From UBA8231 sp036011085 (GTDB taxonomy: Bacteria > Latescibacterota > UBA2968 > UBA8231), in assembly GCA_036011085.1 (NCBI GenBank), contig DASCMS010000008.1, positions 16,966-80,965 of the forward strand: DNA of 64,000 bases, given 5' to 3'. The notes beneath the pieces are model-generated. The model made no database searches. It was not told the DNA's origin and worked only from the letters and a program-made list of their open reading frames with translations. Position 1 is the first letter of the stretch, and each line of letters begins with the position of its first letter. The position numbers were made by a program, and so were the translations under genes. Positions 25,713-34,466 of this stretch are shown here, one piece after another.

Positions 25713-26504
25713 ATGCTGAGTCCCGAACAGGTCGAGTTCTTCCGTGAGCAGGGATACCTGCGGATCCCTCAGATGTTCACCCCCGAGCAGATGGACGCTC
25801 TCGATCAGGACCTCGGGCGACTCGTGGCCGAATGGGCGACGACGGGCCCCGGATGGAGCGGCCCGTGGCGACAGGTCTACATGGACGAAGAGACGGACAA
25901 GGCATCGAAGCTGACAGCGATGCACGATCTGCATCTGTACTCGCAGGCGTGGTCCCAGGCGGTGACCGATCCCGGTCTGGCCGAGGCCCTCGGTGATATC
26001 CTCGGACCCGACGTCGAGTTGCACCACTCGACGATGCACATCAAGCCGCCGTCGGCCGGTCACCCTTTCCCCATGCATCAGGATCATCCGTTCTACATGC
26101 ACGAAGATGGGCGATACGTCGATGTGCTCGTCCACCTGGACGACACATGTCATGAGAACGGCGAGATCCGCTTCCTCGCCGGCTCACACAAGCAAGGTGC
26201 CCTGGTACACATTACGGAACAGGCGGATGGCTCCGGTTGCTCCCCGCACCTGTCGACGGACGAGTACAGCCTGGAGGACACGGTCGCAGTACCGGCACAA
26301 CGAGGAGATGTGGTGTTCTTCAGCATCCATACGATCCACGGATCCCACATCAACCGGACGGCCACAGCCCGGCGCATGGTTCGTGTCGGTTACCGGGATC
26401 CGCAGAACCTGCAGACCGCCGGTCAGAGCCACGGCCGGCCCGGACTGCTGGTGCGCGGTTACCGCCATCGGCAGGATGGTCAGGAACTGCTGCGCAATAC
26501 CTGA
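25713..26504 (+). CDS. phytanoyl-CoA dioxygenase (PhyH) family protein
   Basis: A 263-residue stand-alone PhyH dioxygenase. Triad candidates are His122 and Asp124 (MHQDHPF) and His209 (IHTIHGSH), with Arg220/221 in ARRMVRVGY to anchor 2-oxoglutarate. It opens with LSPEQVEFFREQGYL, the usual family start, which supports ATG 25713 rather than the in-frame ATG at 25668. Such enzymes hydroxylate small carbon compounds; expansions of this family are common in Poribacteria and Latescibacterota. It is followed 59 bases later by an aldehyde dehydrogenase, which could act on the product. Confidence 0.9.
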   Translation: MLSPEQVEFFREQGYLRIPQMFTPEQMDALDQDLGRLVAEWATTGPGWSGPWRQVYMDEETDKASKLTAMHDLHLYSQAWSQAVTDPGLAEALGDILGPDVELHHSTMHIKPPSAGHPFPMHQDHPFYMHEDGRYVDVLVHLDDTCHENGEIRFLAGSHKQGALVHITEQADGSGCSPHLSTDEYSLEDTVAVPAQRGDVVFFSIHTIHGSHINRTATARRMVRVGYRDPQNLQTAGQSHGRPGLLVRGYRHRQDGQELLRNT

Positions 26505-26563
26505 TTCGGAACGCGACGACCAACACAACAAGACGACTGCACAACAACGGGAGACGAACAAGA

Positions 26564-28150
26564 ATGTCGAAGGCACAGAAGGTCCTCATCGCCGGTCAAT
26601 GGCGAGACTCCGACGCGGTGGGCACCTTCGAACCCAACAACCCGAGCACGCGACAGCCGACGGGTGAGGTCTATCCCGTCAGCGGCCAGGAGGAAGTACT
26701 GGCCGCTGTCGAAGCCGCCGCGGAGGCTTCGGAACAGCTGCAGTCGTTCTATCCCGATGGCGTGGCCGATTTCCTCGACGCCTTCGCCGATCGCATCGAG
26801 GCCCGGGCCGACGAGATCGTCGCCATGGCTAACACGGAATCTGGCTACCCCGCGTCACCGCGCCTGGCCGACATCGAGCTGCCGCGCACCACAGGCCAGC
26901 TGCGTCAGGCGGCCGCCGCCGCACGGAGCAGCTCCTGGGCCCTGCCGACGATCGACACGGCGAACAACATCCGGTCCATGTACCGCGCCCTGGAGGGAGG
27001 TGTCGCCGTCTTCGGACCGAACAACTTCCCTCTCGCCTTCAACAGTGTGTCCGGAGGTGATTTCGCCGCTGCCCTCGGCGCCGGCTGTCCCGTCATCGGC
27101 AAGGCGAACTCGTCGCACCCCGGGACCAGCCGGCTGCTGGCAGAAGAAGCCCTGGAGGCACTCAAGTCGACGGGATTGCCGCTGGCGACGGTGCAGCTGA
27201 TCTATCGCACCGATCATGATGTGGGCGCCAGACTGGTATCCCATCCGAAGATCGGCGCTACCGGCTACACCGGCTCGCGCGGCGCCGGGCTGACGTTGAA
27301 GGCGGCAGCAGATGCCGCCGGCAAACCGATCTACCTGGAGCTGAGCTCGATCAACCCGGTGTACATCCTGCCGGGAGCCCTGCAGGAGCGCAGCGAGGCG
27401 ATCGCCGACGAGTTTGGCGTCTCCTGCCTGATGGGTACCGGCCAGTTCTGCACCAACCCCGGCATCGTCGTCCTGCTGAAGGGATCCGAGACAGATGCCT
27501 TCATCGCCCAGGTGAAAGAGCGCTTTGACGCAGCGCCGGTAGGCACGCTGCTGGCCGAGGGTGTGGAAACCGGGATGACGAAGAGCGTGGCGACGTTGCA
27601 GGCCGCGGGTGCCGAGCTGCTCACCGGCGGCAGTGCGGGCGCCGGCACGGGATTCAGCTACAGCAACACGCTGTTGAAAGTGAGTGGGTCGCGGTTTCTG
27701 CAGGATCCGGAGACGCTGCAGACCGAAGCCTTCGGCAACGAGAGTCTGTTCGTCGTCGTCGACGATCTCGAACAGGCCTGCGAGGTGGCGCGCCACTTCG
27801 AGGGCAACCTGACAGGCTGCATCTATTCTCATTCAGACGGTACGGATGACAGCGCCTACGATAGAATCGCGCCTCTGCTGCGCCGCAAGGTGGGCCGACT
27901 GCTCAATGACAAGATGCCCACGGGCGTCGCCGTTGTGCCGTCGATGAACCACGGAGGACCGTACCCGGCGACGGGACATCCCGGGTTTACCGCAGTCGGT
28001 ATTCCGGCATCACTGCTGCGTTACGGCATGCTGTCGTGTTATGACAACGTGCGCGATGATCGGTTGCCGGCACAGTTGCGGGATCGGAATCCGGGGGGTG
28101 TAGCGCGGTTGGTGGATGGTGAGTGGTCTACGGGGGATGTTACGGTGTAG
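26564..28150 (+). CDS. aldehyde dehydrogenase, alpha-ketoglutaric semialdehyde dehydrogenase type
   Basis: A 528-residue NAD(P)-dependent aldehyde dehydrogenase. The catalytic Cys is in TGQFCTNPG, the general-base Glu in YLELSSINP, and the cofactor/Asn region is GPNNFPLAFN. The C-terminal motif LNDKMPTGVAV also fits the KGSADH (2,5-dioxovalerate dehydrogenase) group, which ends the non-phosphorylated oxidation of pentoses and hexarates with 2-oxoglutarate. That product is the co-substrate of PhyH enzymes, and a PhyH is encoded next door. UxuA at 33.3 kb belongs to related sugar-acid catabolism. A GGGAGA box lies upstream of ATG 26564. Confidence 0.9.
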   Translation: MSKAQKVLIAGQWRDSDAVGTFEPNNPSTRQPTGEVYPVSGQEEVLAAVEAAAEASEQLQSFYPDGVADFLDAFADRIEARADEIVAMANTESGYPASPRLADIELPRTTGQLRQAAAAARSSSWALPTIDTANNIRSMYRALEGGVAVFGPNNFPLAFNSVSGGDFAAALGAGCPVIGKANSSHPGTSRLLAEEALEALKSTGLPLATVQLIYRTDHDVGARLVSHPKIGATGYTGSRGAGLTLKAAADAAGKPIYLELSSINPVYILPGALQERSEAIADEFGVSCLMGTGQFCTNPGIVVLLKGSETDAFIAQVKERFDAAPVGTLLAEGVETGMTKSVATLQAAGAELLTGGSAGAGTGFSYSNTLLKVSGSRFLQDPETLQTEAFGNESLFVVVDDLEQACEVARHFEGNLTGCIYSHSDGTDDSAYDRIAPLLRRKVGRLLNDKMPTGVAVVPSMNHGGPYPATGHPGFTAVGIPASLLRYGMLSCYDNVRDDRLPAQLRDRNPGGVARLVDGEWSTGDVTV

Positions 28151-28155
28151 GGACC

Positions 28156-28331
28156 GCACTCGGGGCGCTACGGCGTCCTGGTGTCGGCATTGTTCGGTGT
28201 TGCGATGATGACGGTGAAACTCTCGGCTGGCGAGCCTCGTCCGGCCTGCGGCCGGGGACGAGTCTCTGGGGATTCTGATCCGACGCGGCAGAATTGGGCC
28301 GACACAATGAACGCCTCCGCGCCCCGAGCGC
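28156..28331. repeat. inverted-repeat element with internal hairpin, about 176 bp
   Basis: Imperfect terminal inverted repeats, left 28156-28188 and right 28298-28331, share GC-CTCGGGGCGC, GGCGT and GTGTCGGC in the same order (with a one-base offset). Inside, 28226-28252 forms a strong hairpin (CTCGTCCGGCC / GGCCGGGGACGAG). It lies entirely between the aldehyde dehydrogenase and the REC-AraC regulator. It resembles a MITE or a structured RNA; no transposase is near and no second copy is seen in this window. Confidence 0.55.
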
Positions 28332-28418
28332 GATCCTGACCCGGATTCTCCCACTCCCCAATGGCGACTGAGAGCAGAAGAGTGGACTTGGCCCTCCTGC
28401 GTCGGGCCGCAAAATGGA

Positions 28419-28450
28419 ATGCCCCGCCATCCTTCTGGATGCGGGGCGTT
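28419..28450 (-). terminator. probable rho-independent terminator of the REC-AraC gene
   Basis: A near-perfect stem (AACGCCCCGCATCC pairing with GGATGGCGGGGCATT, one bulge) with a short loop starts about 30 bases after the regulator stop. On the minus strand it is followed by ATTCCATTTT. It is one of the few classical terminators in this window. Confidence 0.65.
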
Positions 28451-28481
28451 CTGATCGGGGGCCGAGTTTCGCTGGACGGTG

Positions 28482-29231
28482 CTAGGCTTCGGCTCTTACC
28501 TGCAGGCGGTATTTCTTCGGTGAGATGCCGGATCTCTTGCTGAAGACGCGGCTGAAGTGCTGTACGGTCTGAAAGCCGGTGCGGGTGGAGATCTCGGAGA
28601 TGTCGAGTTCGGTCGTCTCCAGCAGGCGCTTGGCCAGGTCCAGACGGCAGGCGTGGAGGAAGGCGCGGAAGGAGAGACTGGTTTCTTCCTGAACGCGTGT
28701 CGACACGCGTTCGAGGCTGACGCCGAGCCGGTTGGCCACGTCTTTCCGTGAGCTGATCTCGGTGGCATGCTGCTGGATGAAGGCGACAACGGGGTCGGAG
28801 GACAGCTGGGCGTCGCGCGACTGGCGCTGGAGGATGTCTTCCAGCATGGCCTGCAGGTCCTGAGGTTTGAAGGGCTTTTCGATGAAGTCGCGTGCCCCGA
28901 CCTTCATGGCCTCCACGGCGGTGGGCACGTTGCCGTACCCCGTGATCATGACAACATCGGCGCGACAACCCTCCGACTTCATTCTCTTGAGACACTCGAT
29001 GCCGTCCATACCGGGCATCTTGAGATCCAGCAGGACGACGCGGTAGGCTTGAATCTGTACCTTGCGCACGGCCTCCTCGCCGTCCTCGGCCGTATGCACT
29101 TCGTATCCCCGTGACGACAGCACGCGGGCACACAGCCGGCGCAGGGCCTCGTCGTCGTCGACGACAAGGATGGGAGCGTCGTCGAGAAGCTCTGCCGTCG
29201 AGGGCAGCGGCTGTTCGGTAGCGGTCAACAT
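28482..29231 (-). CDS. response regulator with AraC-type DNA-binding domain
   Basis: A 249-residue fusion. Residues about 18-135 are a complete receiver: acidic pocket VVDDDE, phospho-acceptor Asp69 in LLDLKMPG, Thr97 and Lys119 in EKPF. Residues 150-249 hold an AraC-family double helix-turn-helix (DVANRLGVSLERVS and ISEISTRTGFQTVQHFSRVF). It should be a phosphorylation-controlled transcription regulator. No kinase is adjacent; the hybrid kinase at 2-4.8 kb has its own receiver. It is divergent from the glycosyltransferase-like gene, with 93 bases between. The frame is open far upstream, but homology begins at this ATG. Confidence 0.85.
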   Translation of the reverse strand: MLTATEQPLPSTAELLDDAPILVVDDDEALRRLCARVLSSRGYEVHTAEDGEEAVRKVQIQAYRVVLLDLKMPGMDGIECLKRMKSEGCRADVVMITGYGNVPTAVEAMKVGARDFIEKPFKPQDLQAMLEDILQRQSRDAQLSSDPVVAFIQQHATEISSRKDVANRLGVSLERVSTRVQEETSLSFRAFLHACRLDLAKRLLETTELDISEISTRTGFQTVQHFSRVFSKRSGISPKKYRLQVRAEA

Positions 29232-29324
29232 CAGGCGGCAAAAGTAATCGAGGTGCCAATGAACGCCAACCTGCCGCTCACGGTGGCCCGGGTCACATCC
29301 CACCCGATACACGATTAGGATCCG

Positions 29325-30371
29325 ATGAGCCCTGACCTGCCCGCAGCCAACGCCGGTGTTGCCAGACAGGCCAGCCGGCAAACTACCGGCATCGCGATTC
29401 CCGTCTACCTGCCGCACGACGACGACAACACCGACGGGCTGCTGCTGCTCGATGACAATCTGGCGGCCTGCGTCGCCGCCGTTGACGATCCGATGACCAT
29501 CTGCATGGCCGTCGACGGGGAAGACTGTGGCGCCGACCCGGCACGCCGGCTGGCGCAGCAGCACGGTGTGGATCTGGTAATCGGCGACAGGAACCGAGGC
29601 AAGCTGCAGGCGTTGCGCCTGGCCATGGCCCGGCTGGCAGAACAGGCCGGTCTGGAGTGGTTTGCCACCATCGACTCCGATGGCGACCACTTCGCCAACG
29701 AACTGGTGAATCTGGTCCGGGCGGGGATGCACGCCCGTCAGGTGCGCGGTGTGCAGGGCGTCCATGCCCTCGGTCGCCGCATCTCCCGACATCGACCGAT
29801 GGGCTGGCTGCGGGGTGAGCTGGAGGAGCTGGCCGACCGGATCCTCTTCGACGCCCTGGCCTATCATGCGGCCGTCAGCGATCACCCGCTACGGCTGGCC
29901 CTGGCCACGACGATGGAGGAGTTCCCCGACTTTCATTCGGGGTTCAAGCTGTTCTCCCGCAATGTCATGGAAGCGGTGTTCCTGGGCGAACCCGACCTGT
30001 GTGGCGTCGAGGACACAGCCTACTATCGCCACGGCTGTGAGGCCGTGATGACGGTGGAAGCGCACCTGGCGGGGGCCGACCTGGTGCTGGTGAATCGAAC
30101 GACGCTGAACCAGCAGCCTGTGTCCACCTTTGGCCGGCTCGATCGGGAGCGGCTCGTAGCCGACAAGATCATCTGGCCCTGCCGTCGCCTCGGAGTGCCA
30201 CCGCACTTCCTTGATCAGTGGCTGCGCAACCATATCCCCAGGTTGCTGTTGACTACCCTGGTCCCGGACGGCAAGCGTGAGCTGGTGGCGATTCGCCAGT
30301 TGATCGCAGCCGAATACGGACTACCCGACGCGGCCCCGGAGGAGTTGACGTCAGGCCCGCTGTTTCTCTAG
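29325..30371 (+). CDS. glycosyltransferase-like protein (GT-A fold)
   Basis: A 348-residue protein with GT-A-like features: TGIAIPVYLPHDDD at the first strand, a nucleotide-contact Asp, and IDSDGDHF near residue 125 as the likely DxD metal motif. The later PDFHSGFKLFSR and VEDTAYY segments sit where acceptor and catalytic residues occur in family 2 enzymes. There is no membrane helix. It has no sugar-polymer operon around it, so acceptor and donor are unknown. An AGGA box lies 4-8 bases before ATG 29325. Confidence 0.65.
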   Translation: MSPDLPAANAGVARQASRQTTGIAIPVYLPHDDDNTDGLLLLDDNLAACVAAVDDPMTICMAVDGEDCGADPARRLAQQHGVDLVIGDRNRGKLQALRLAMARLAEQAGLEWFATIDSDGDHFANELVNLVRAGMHARQVRGVQGVHALGRRISRHRPMGWLRGELEELADRILFDALAYHAAVSDHPLRLALATTMEEFPDFHSGFKLFSRNVMEAVFLGEPDLCGVEDTAYYRHGCEAVMTVEAHLAGADLVLVNRTTLNQQPVSTFGRLDRERLVADKIIWPCRRLGVPPHFLDQWLRNHIPRLLLTTLVPDGKRELVAIRQLIAAEYGLPDAAPEELTSGPLFL

Positions 30372-30474
30372 CTGTCCGGCCCACGAGGATCGGCAGGGAG
30401 GATCACCCGTGGGGCTGGAGGAGTTCGATCTGATCGGTGCGCCTAAATAGAACTAGAGCACCAGAGTGCCCAGG

Positions 30475-31068
30475 TCACTGGGCCGATCGTTTCATCGCGG
30501 AAACCATATTATCAAAGCTCGTTGCCGACAGCAGATCTCTCACGCATCTCTCGGACAGGTAAACAGACTCGGGCTCGTAGCTTGTGTTGTCATCTCTTGA
30601 CTCAAACTGTCCGAACTGCAAGACCGCCTGGTGGCTGTTTGGTGTTTGGGAAAAGAACGTAAGAATCCCCGTCCCCAGGCCGTGGTGAGTCTGTTTCCAG
30701 AGTTCGCCGTCGGCCTGAAACCACCCGGTGAAAGTGTACTTTCCAATCTCCAACTGCATCTTGGTCTGTTCGTCAATGGCTTTTTTATTCCACTCCAGGT
30801 ACTTCTCGAAATACTCTCGGAGGAAACCGATCTGATCTTCCTCCAGTTCAATGGCGACTGCAGAGGAACCATCCGCCCAGTAAAAGTAGGTACGATGTAT
30901 CTGAGGGTCGTACCTGACCGTAATCGGACAGCTTGTCATCCGCTCCCGAGCCCAGTCGTACCGAGATGCGAGCAAGTTCTCCCGAGTCAGCCTCACCTGT
31001 TCGGCCTCCGCCGTGGTGGCCACCGCCGCCAAGCAGGCGAATGTCATCAATCGAACTGTCGTGATCAT
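30475..31068 (-). CDS. secreted hypothetical protein, 197 aa, lower GC
   Basis: I do not recognise this family. It has a clear signal peptide (LMTFACLAAVATTAEAE) and a mature region rich in aromatic residues (SRYDWARER, RTYFYWADGSS, TFTGWF). Two Cys are present in the mature part (SCPITV and ERCVRD) and could form a disulfide in the periplasm. Base composition is visibly poorer in GC than neighbours, with AT-rich codons such as TTT and ATA, and the gene has its own AT-rich promoter. This suggests recent acquisition or at least a different history. Confidence 0.7.
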   Translation of the reverse strand: MITTVRLMTFACLAAVATTAEAEQVRLTRENLLASRYDWARERMTSCPITVRYDPQIHRTYFYWADGSSAVAIELEEDQIGFLREYFEKYLEWNKKAIDEQTKMQLEIGKYTFTGWFQADGELWKQTHHGLGTGILTFFSQTPNSHQAVLQFGQFESRDDNTSYEPESVYLSERCVRDLLSATSFDNMVSAMKRSAQ

Positions 31069-31076
31069 GTTCCTGG

Positions 31077-31091
31077 GATCTTCAGAAGATC
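31077..31091. promoter_or_regulatory. 15-bp perfect palindrome, possible operator
   Basis: GATCTTCAGAAGATC is a perfect inverted repeat with a single central base, placed between the minus-strand promoter (31114-31143) and the start of the secreted hypothetical gene. It could be a repressor site or a small hairpin in the 5' leader of that gene. Confidence 0.35.
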
Positions 31092-31112
31092 AGGCAGCAA
31101 AGATTCTTGATT

Positions 31113-31143
31113 TATAATACATACGTAACGGTAGCCCCATCAA
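31113..31143 (-). promoter_or_regulatory. AT-rich divergent promoter region
   Basis: On the minus strand TTGATG (31138-31143) and TATTAT (31114-31119) are 18 bases apart, a good sigma-70 promoter for the secreted hypothetical gene. On the plus strand the same bases contain a perfect TATAAT (31113-31118), which could serve the ribosomal-protection GTPase, though its -35 hexamer is weak. The plus-strand message would have an untranslated leader of about 200 bases. Confidence 0.5.
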
Positions 31144-31327
31144 AAGGGCAACGCAATATGGGTACAGGCAATGCAATCTCGGCCGTCCCAAACAGCTTGC
31201 TGAGAGACGGAGTCCCTCTGCAGACGTAACTGGCAACCTTCACCGGCCCTGATAGGGTCCGTTGTCGTCCCACTTTAGCCGAGCGGTCCGCAACCGCCGT
31301 TCCCAATTCTCGAGTTGCCACGACCCA

Positions 31328-33310
31328 GTGGAGGCCACACTCATCCGTCCCCCGATCCGCAACCTCGGCATCCTGGCCCATGTCGATGCCGGCAAGACAA
31401 CCCTCACCGAGGCCATGCTGCACGTCAGTGGCAGCATTGCCGAGGCAGGCAACGTCGATAAGGGCACGAGCCTGTCCGACACACTCGATGTCGAACGTCG
31501 CCGGGGGATCTCGGTGCGGGCGTCGACGCTGTCCTTCGTCTGGCAGAACGTGCACTTCCAGCTCATCGACACCCCGGGACACGTGGATTTCTCGGCCGAG
31601 GTGGAGCGCTCGCTGCGGGTGCTGGACGGGGCCGTACTGGTGGTCTGTGCCGCAGAGGGAATCCAGGCACAGACGGAAACGATCTGGCGGGCCCTGGAGG
31701 CTCGCGGGCTGCCGGTCCTGCTGTTCGTCAACAAGATCGACCGGGTCGGGGCCGATGCCGCCGCCGTGGTCGAGCAGATGCGGTCCGAGTTCCACCCCGA
31801 CATGGTATGGCTGAACCGGGCCACGGAAGAGGGGGACGGCGGGGCCCGAGTCGTCGAGCTCGACGAGTCACAGCGGAGAGAGATCGAGGAAGCCGTCACC
31901 GCCTCCGACGAGGCCCTGCTGGAAACGTGGATAGCGCGGGACGGGGATCTGACGCCTCAGGACTGGCAACCGTCCCTGGCTGGCGCCGTCGCTGATCGCA
32001 GGCTGTTCCCCGTCATCTGCGGCGCGGCCAAGAGTGGTCATGGCGTGGCGGCAGCCCTCGAGACGCTCGTCCGGTATTTCCCTGATGCACCCGACGATGT
32101 GGCGGGTCCACTGTCCGCCGTCGTCTTCCGGCTGGACCACGACAGAAAGCTGGGCCGGGTCGCCGGCGTCCGGCTCTTCGCCGGCCGGCTGCGCACGCGT
32201 GACCGCATCGACAACGCCACCGCCGGGCGCCAGGAGCAGGTGACTCAGATCAAGCGCATCGTCCTCGGGCGCTACGAGGATGCGCCGGAGCTGGTCGCCG
32301 GCGAGATCGGCTATCTGTGCGGTCTACCGGAAGCGCGCATCGGCGATATCCTGGGTGATCCGACGGTGGTCCCCGGCGGCTACACGCTCAGCGCGCCGCT
32401 GCTGTCGGTGCAGGTGACACCGGCTGACGATGCCGGCCACGCGTCCCTGGCGGCGGCGCTGCAGCAGCTGTCGAGTGAAGATCCCCACCTCGACTTCCGC
32501 TGGTTCCAGGACGAGCGCGAGCTGCACGTGCGTATCATGGGGGCCGTGCAGACGGAGATCCTCACCGAGATCCTGCAGACCCGCTTTGGCATCGAAGCGC
32601 AGTTCAGCCCACCTACGGTGATCTACAAGGAAAGGCCCGCCGCCGCCGGTGAGGGCGCGGAGGCCTACACGATGCCGAAGCCCTGCTGGGCGATCCTGAC
32701 GTTGCGGATCGAATCGGGGCCCCGCGACAGCGGCGTCCGCTTTGCTTCCACTGTCGACAAGATCGACATCGACCCGAAGTACCAGAACGAGATCGCCCAT
32801 CGTCTGCCGCACTCGCTGATGCAGGGACCCAAAGGCTGGGAGGTGACGGACCTGTCGATCACCCTGATCGATGGGAGTCATCACCTGATCCACAGCCGAC
32901 CGGGTGATTTCAAACTGGCCACCGACATGGCGGTCCTGAAAGCGCTGACAGCGACGGACACGCAGTTGCTGGAGCCGATGCTCACCTTCCGCATCACGGC
33001 GCCGGAGAGCTTCATCGGCAAGGTGACGGGGGATGTGATCGGCATGCGCGGCACTTTCGAGCCGGCGACGATCGCGGCGGGGCAGTTCGCCATGGTGGGA
33101 CGTGTGCCATTGGCGACGTCGATGGACTACGCTATCCGCCTCAGCTCCGTCACGGGAGGTCGCGGGGTCTGGTTCACCCGTTTCGATGGCTACGAGGACT
33201 GTCCCCCCGATCAGGGGGAGACGCGCCCCCACAAGGGCATCTCACCCCTCGATCGTGCCAAGTACATCCTCTGGTGGCGCGGCGCGATTACCGATTCGAC
33301 CCGCGGCTGA
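31328..33310 (+). CDS. EF-G-like GTPase, ribosomal protection (TetM/Otr) type
   Basis: A translation GTPase of about 660 residues. Visible motifs are the P-loop AHVDAGKTT, switch I with DTLDVERRRGISV, DTPGHVDF and NKID, followed by EF-G domains II to V. The short switch I sequence and overall size (TetM is about 640) place it with ribosomal protection proteins rather than with EF-G itself (about 700). These proteins remove tetracycline from the ribosome, but many environmental homologues have no proven resistance role. GTG 31328 is chosen because homology starts at once after it; there is no good ribosome binding site, and a TTG at 31262 is also possible. It ends 7 bases from the convergent UxuA gene. 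Confidence 0.8.
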   Translation: MEATLIRPPIRNLGILAHVDAGKTTLTEAMLHVSGSIAEAGNVDKGTSLSDTLDVERRRGISVRASTLSFVWQNVHFQLIDTPGHVDFSAEVERSLRVLDGAVLVVCAAEGIQAQTETIWRALEARGLPVLLFVNKIDRVGADAAAVVEQMRSEFHPDMVWLNRATEEGDGGARVVELDESQRREIEEAVTASDEALLETWIARDGDLTPQDWQPSLAGAVADRRLFPVICGAAKSGHGVAAALETLVRYFPDAPDDVAGPLSAVVFRLDHDRKLGRVAGVRLFAGRLRTRDRIDNATAGRQEQVTQIKRIVLGRYEDAPELVAGEIGYLCGLPEARIGDILGDPTVVPGGYTLSAPLLSVQVTPADDAGHASLAAALQQLSSEDPHLDFRWFQDERELHVRIMGAVQTEILTEILQTRFGIEAQFSPPTVIYKERPAAAGEGAEAYTMPKPCWAILTLRIESGPRDSGVRFASTVDKIDIDPKYQNEIAHRLPHSLMQGPKGWEVTDLSITLIDGSHHLIHSRPGDFKLATDMAVLKALTATDTQLLEPMLTFRITAPESFIGKVTGDVIGMRGTFEPATIAAGQFAMVGRVPLATSMDYAIRLSSVTGGRGVWFTRFDGYEDCPPDQGETRPHKGISPLDRAKYILWWRGAITDSTRG

Positions 33311-33317
33311 GGCCGTA

Positions 33318-34286
33318 TCAGCCGAAGCGTTCGGCCGCCTGCATCAGCCCGCGCATGTATCCCAGGGCGAAGCCCCGACCGCGCAGGCTCATACCGGCAT
33401 CGCCGGTGACCCTGGGCGAGTGGTCGGGGGTCATGACGCCGTCGAATCCGGCCTGCTTGTAGGCCAGCATGGCTTCGAGCATGTCCACGTCGCCCTCGTC
33501 GTGAAACACCTCGTCGAATACCGGAAAAGCGCCGCGCACATTGCGGAAGTGGACGTAGACGATCTTGTTCTGATCCGCGAACCGGCGCACGGCGTCCACC
33601 GCCCGGTCCGGTCCCATCTCGGCCACCGTTCCCTGACAGAACTCCAGACCGTTGTGATGGCTCGGTACCAGATCGAGCAGCTTCTGCATGGCATCGTGGC
33701 TGGTCAGCAGCCGACCGATGCCGCGCAGCGATTCGGCTGGCGGGTCGTCCTGGTGGGCGGCAAGACGGACATCCGCTGATTCGGCGACGGGGATCACCCG
33801 CTCCAGGAAGTAGTGGAACCGTTCCCACATCTCGTCGACGCTCACCGGGCCCGCCGGGTGTGGCGGGGCCTGTTCGACCTTGCTGTAGTCGAAGCTCTTC
33901 AGCCCGGCGTTGCCACGACCGCCACCGGCGTCATAGGCTCGCCAGTGGCCCCAGACGCTGAGGATGGAGAAACAGTATCCGAGCACATGAATCCCCGCTC
34001 GACCCATGTTGTCGATCGATCGACAGACCCCATCGATCTGCTCGTCGCGCCGGGGGCCGGCGGTGAGCACGTCCTCCCACCAGGGCCGCGGAAAGTTCTC
34101 CAGTCCCTCCAACTGCAGTCCCAGATGTTCGACGCGGTGCCGCAGCCGCAGCAGTTGATCGAACTCGAAGTGTCCATCGCCCACGTCGGCGTGGTTGACG
34201 AAGGCGTGGGTGACGCCGAGCTGCGCGGCCGCCCGCAGGTTGTCGTCGGTGACGTTCGCCATGGCGAAACCGAGGCCGAGTTTCAT
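33318..34286 (-). CDS. uxuA: mannonate dehydratase (UxuA family)
   Basis: A 322-residue TIM-barrel enzyme. Family landmarks are AAHQDDPP, NGLEFCQGTVAEMG, VYVHFRNVRG, HDEGDVDM and GVMTPDHSPRV, which include the metal-binding Cys, His and Asp positions. It dehydrates D-mannonate to 2-keto-3-deoxygluconate in uronic acid catabolism. It is encoded alone, though the KGSADH-type dehydrogenase at 26.6 kb serves related sugar-acid routes. The upstream side is the 165-bp inverted-repeat element, only 15 bases from its start, so its promoter either lies within that element or beyond it. Confidence 0.85.
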   Translation of the reverse strand: MKLGLGFAMANVTDDNLRAAAQLGVTHAFVNHADVGDGHFEFDQLLRLRHRVEHLGLQLEGLENFPRPWWEDVLTAGPRRDEQIDGVCRSIDNMGRAGIHVLGYCFSILSVWGHWRAYDAGGGRGNAGLKSFDYSKVEQAPPHPAGPVSVDEMWERFHYFLERVIPVAESADVRLAAHQDDPPAESLRGIGRLLTSHDAMQKLLDLVPSHHNGLEFCQGTVAEMGPDRAVDAVRRFADQNKIVYVHFRNVRGAFPVFDEVFHDEGDVDMLEAMLAYKQAGFDGVMTPDHSPRVTGDAGMSLRGRGFALGYMRGLMQAAERFG

Positions 34287-34301
34287 TTCAGGATCTCCTG
34301 T

Positions 34302-34466
34302 AGTAGCCCGTTGATGGAGCCCATCTGGGCTGCGGCCGGCCCTTTCGACCGGTGCCTGCGTTGCGCTCCCTCAACGGGTCTCACTGACCCGCTTCGGTCG
34401 CGCGCCTTGCCACCGGCCGAAAATGCCTCGGCCTCGCCAACAGAGCGACTCTATCAACGGGCTACT
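34302..34466. repeat. inverted-repeat element (MITE-like), 165 bp
   Basis: The element is bounded by perfect 14-bp terminal inverted repeats, AGTAGCCCGTTGAT at 34302-34315 and its complement at 34453-34466; the match continues inward for four more positions with one mismatch. The interior holds further partial inverted repeats (CGGCCGGC.. and CACCGGCCG) but no reading frame. A partial second copy is at 25604. It fills the gap between the UxuA and EamA genes exactly. A clear target duplication is not visible. Confidence 0.75.

Noticed and set aside
31328..33310. Calling the EF-G-like gene a tetracycline resistance gene
   Set aside because: Sequence shows only family membership; no mobile context or resistance-specific evidence is present.
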